Shown here piece after piece: positions 5,392 through 6,440 of a DNA stretch of 6,440 bases (its first letter is position 1; every line of letters starts with the position of its first letter). Where the stretch lies: NCBI GenBank assembly GCA_002702965.1, contig PADE01000123.1, forward strand, positions 6,177 through 12,616. Direction: 5' to 3'. A model generated the notes under the pieces. It was not told the DNA's origin. It did no database searches and was given only the letters and a program-made list of their open reading frames with translations. The translations under genes were made by a program, and so were the position numbers. Origin of the DNA: Planctomycetaceae bacterium (GTDB lineage: Bacteria; Planctomycetota; Planctomycetia; Pirellulales; Pirellulaceae).

Positions 5392-6440
5392 ATGTTCCGT
5401 TCTGTAACGGCATTTGCCCTCGTCTTCGTTCTTTCCCGCGCGGCCGTCGCGCAACTGCCGGCCGATGCGGTCATGCTCTACAAGGTCAAGATTCCGGAGA
5501 AACAGAAGTCCCTCGACCTCTGCCCTGTGCATCTGGTTCCCGCCGACCCGAAGGTAGCGAAGTGGACCCATCGGGGTGTTTCCTACCGAGGCCACACGGC
5601 CGACTGCAAGGCCGAATTCGAGAAACATCCCGACCGACATGCCGAAGCGGCCAGGTTCAAACGGTGGGAAAACAACTTCGTCGCAGTCATGAGTATCATG
5701 TGGTGCCCCGTCACCGACGAGCTGAATCCGGGTGGTCTGTTGCGGTGGGAGCGATTGGGGCTGGTGTGGGAAAGTTGCTGCAAGTTCTGTAATGAAGACG
5801 TTCAAGACGACGATTTCCCAATCGCCCTGGCGCAACTCAAAGAGCGGGCGAAATTGGCGTATATCGCTACCGGGGGCAGATACGTCGAAGGTGCCAAGAG
5901 TCCGGTCGCAGGTGCCATTCGCAAACCGGTGGACGCCGAGGAGACGCGACTGCTGTATGTGGCGTCGCCTGGCGTGCGCAATTATCTCCAGTACGGCGGC
6001 CACGGGATACTCGTTTACGACATCGCCGATGGTCACAAGTTCGTACGGCGGATCCCGTTCGGTGGGGCTGACGAGCAGGGTCGCCCGCTGAATGTGAAGG
6101 GAATTTGTGCCAGCGAGCATACCGGTCGGCTCTACGTGAGTACCCTTCGACATCTAATCTGCCTGGACTTGGTCGATAGAAAACCTCTTTGGGAGAAGAC
6201 GTTTGAGTCCGGATGCGATCGCATGGCGATCTCGCCGGACGGAGCGGTGATCTACTTGCCCTCTCTGGAAAAAGATCACTGGAAAGTAATCGACGCCATC
6301 CGTGGCGAGGAGATCGCGCGCGTGACCCCCAAGTCGGGAGCGCACAATACCGTCTACGGCCGCGATGGTAAGCACGTCTATCTGGCCGGCCTGAGGTCGC
6401 CTCTGCTCACCGTCGCGGAGACCAAAGGGCATACCGCGGC
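5392..6440 (+). CDS. exported protein with two YHS-like Cys-rich modules and a YncE/YVTN-type beta-propeller (3' end outside window)
   Basis: The frame is open from ATG 5392 to the window end, 349 complete codons with no stop. Residues 1-20 (MFRSVTAFALVFVLSRAAVA, cut before QLP) form a Sec signal. Two modules resembling YHS/TRASH metal-binding domains follow. The first is CPVHL (Cys44) to ADCKAEFEKHPDRH (Cys72, residues 70-83), matching the CKxxFxxxPxxY end of YHS. The second is WCPVTDEL (Cys105) to ESCCKFCNEDVQ (Cys129, Cys130, Cys133). From about residue 185 come propeller-like strands (ETRLLYVASPG, GILVYDIADGHK, GRLYVSTLRHLICLDL, RMAISPDGAVIYLPS, KHVYLAGL), as in YncE/YVTN proteins. The protein probably acts outside the cytoplasm, possibly binding metal or heme; the ligand is inference. 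YHS cysteines are partly degenerate in module one. A long minus-strand frame overlaps it, but the signal peptide, Cys motifs and propeller strands identify the + frame as the real gene. Confidence 0.85.
   Translation, partial: MFRSVTAFALVFVLSRAAVAQLPADAVMLYKVKIPEKQKSLDLCPVHLVPADPKVAKWTHRGVSYRGHTADCKAEFEKHPDRHAEAARFKRWENNFVAVMSIMWCPVTDELNPGGLLRWERLGLVWESCCKFCNEDVQDDDFPIALAQLKERAKLAYIATGGRYVEGAKSPVAGAIRKPVDAEETRLLYVASPGVRNYLQYGGHGILVYDIADGHKFVRRIPFGGADEQGRPLNVKGICASEHTGRLYVSTLRHLICLDLVDRKPLWEKTFESGCDRMAISPDGAVIYLPSLEKDHWKVIDAIRGEEIARVTPKSGAHNTVYGRDGKHVYLAGLRSPLLTVAETKGHTA

Noticed and set aside
5067..5792. Plus-strand open frame of 241 codons crossing the divergent intergenic region
   Set aside because: It is in another frame from the real gene at 5392, is Arg/Gly-rich without recognisable motifs, and covers the putative promoter and ribosome binding sites. 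It is a GC-driven shadow.
5263..6153. Minus-strand open frame of 296 codons
   Set aside because: It lies antisense to the YHS/propeller gene. Its translation shows no family motifs, while the + frame has a signal peptide, Cys motifs and propeller strands and is uninterrupted from 5392 to the window end.

Overview
The window looks like chromosomal DNA from a GC-rich bacterium, most probably a planctomycete. This is inferred from gene content: a secreted PQQ-type beta-propeller opening with an RFRGPNGAG-like motif, a Tat-exported cupin, and an exported YHS/beta-propeller protein beside a methylcitrate-cycle operon. No rRNA or other phylogenetic marker is present, so this is a judgement rather than a measurement.

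Layout: positions 1-2819 on the + strand hold the end of prpB (2-methylisocitrate lyase), then complete prpC (2-methylcitrate synthase) and prpD (2-methylcitrate dehydratase). The genes overlap or nearly touch and form one operon for propionyl-CoA catabolism. The operon faces a minus-strand cupin gene (start 3603). Between them, at 2892-2959, lies a cluster of perfect palindromes, three of them essentially back to back. The cupin has a Tat signal and intact cupin motifs, but an in-frame TGA (3424-3426) separates the signal region from the cupin domain, and its 3' end looks frameshifted. It is annotated here as a probable pseudogene. Upstream of it on the same strand is a 414-residue secreted eight-repeat PQQ-like propeller (3787-5031).

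A 360-base divergent intergenic region (5032-5391) carries a perfect TATAAT on the minus strand. It separates the propeller gene from a + strand gene that starts at 5392 and runs off the window end. That gene encodes an exported protein with two Cys-rich YHS-like modules followed by a YncE/YVTN-type propeller.

The three prp genes clearly work together: PrpC condenses propionyl-CoA with oxaloacetate, PrpD dehydrates the product, and PrpB cleaves 2-methylisocitrate to pyruvate and succinate. Nothing in the sequence links the secreted proteins functionally to that pathway. No phage, CRISPR, tRNA, rRNA or insertion sequence was seen. The points most worth a second look are the interrupted cupin, the palindrome cluster and the YHS-propeller architecture.
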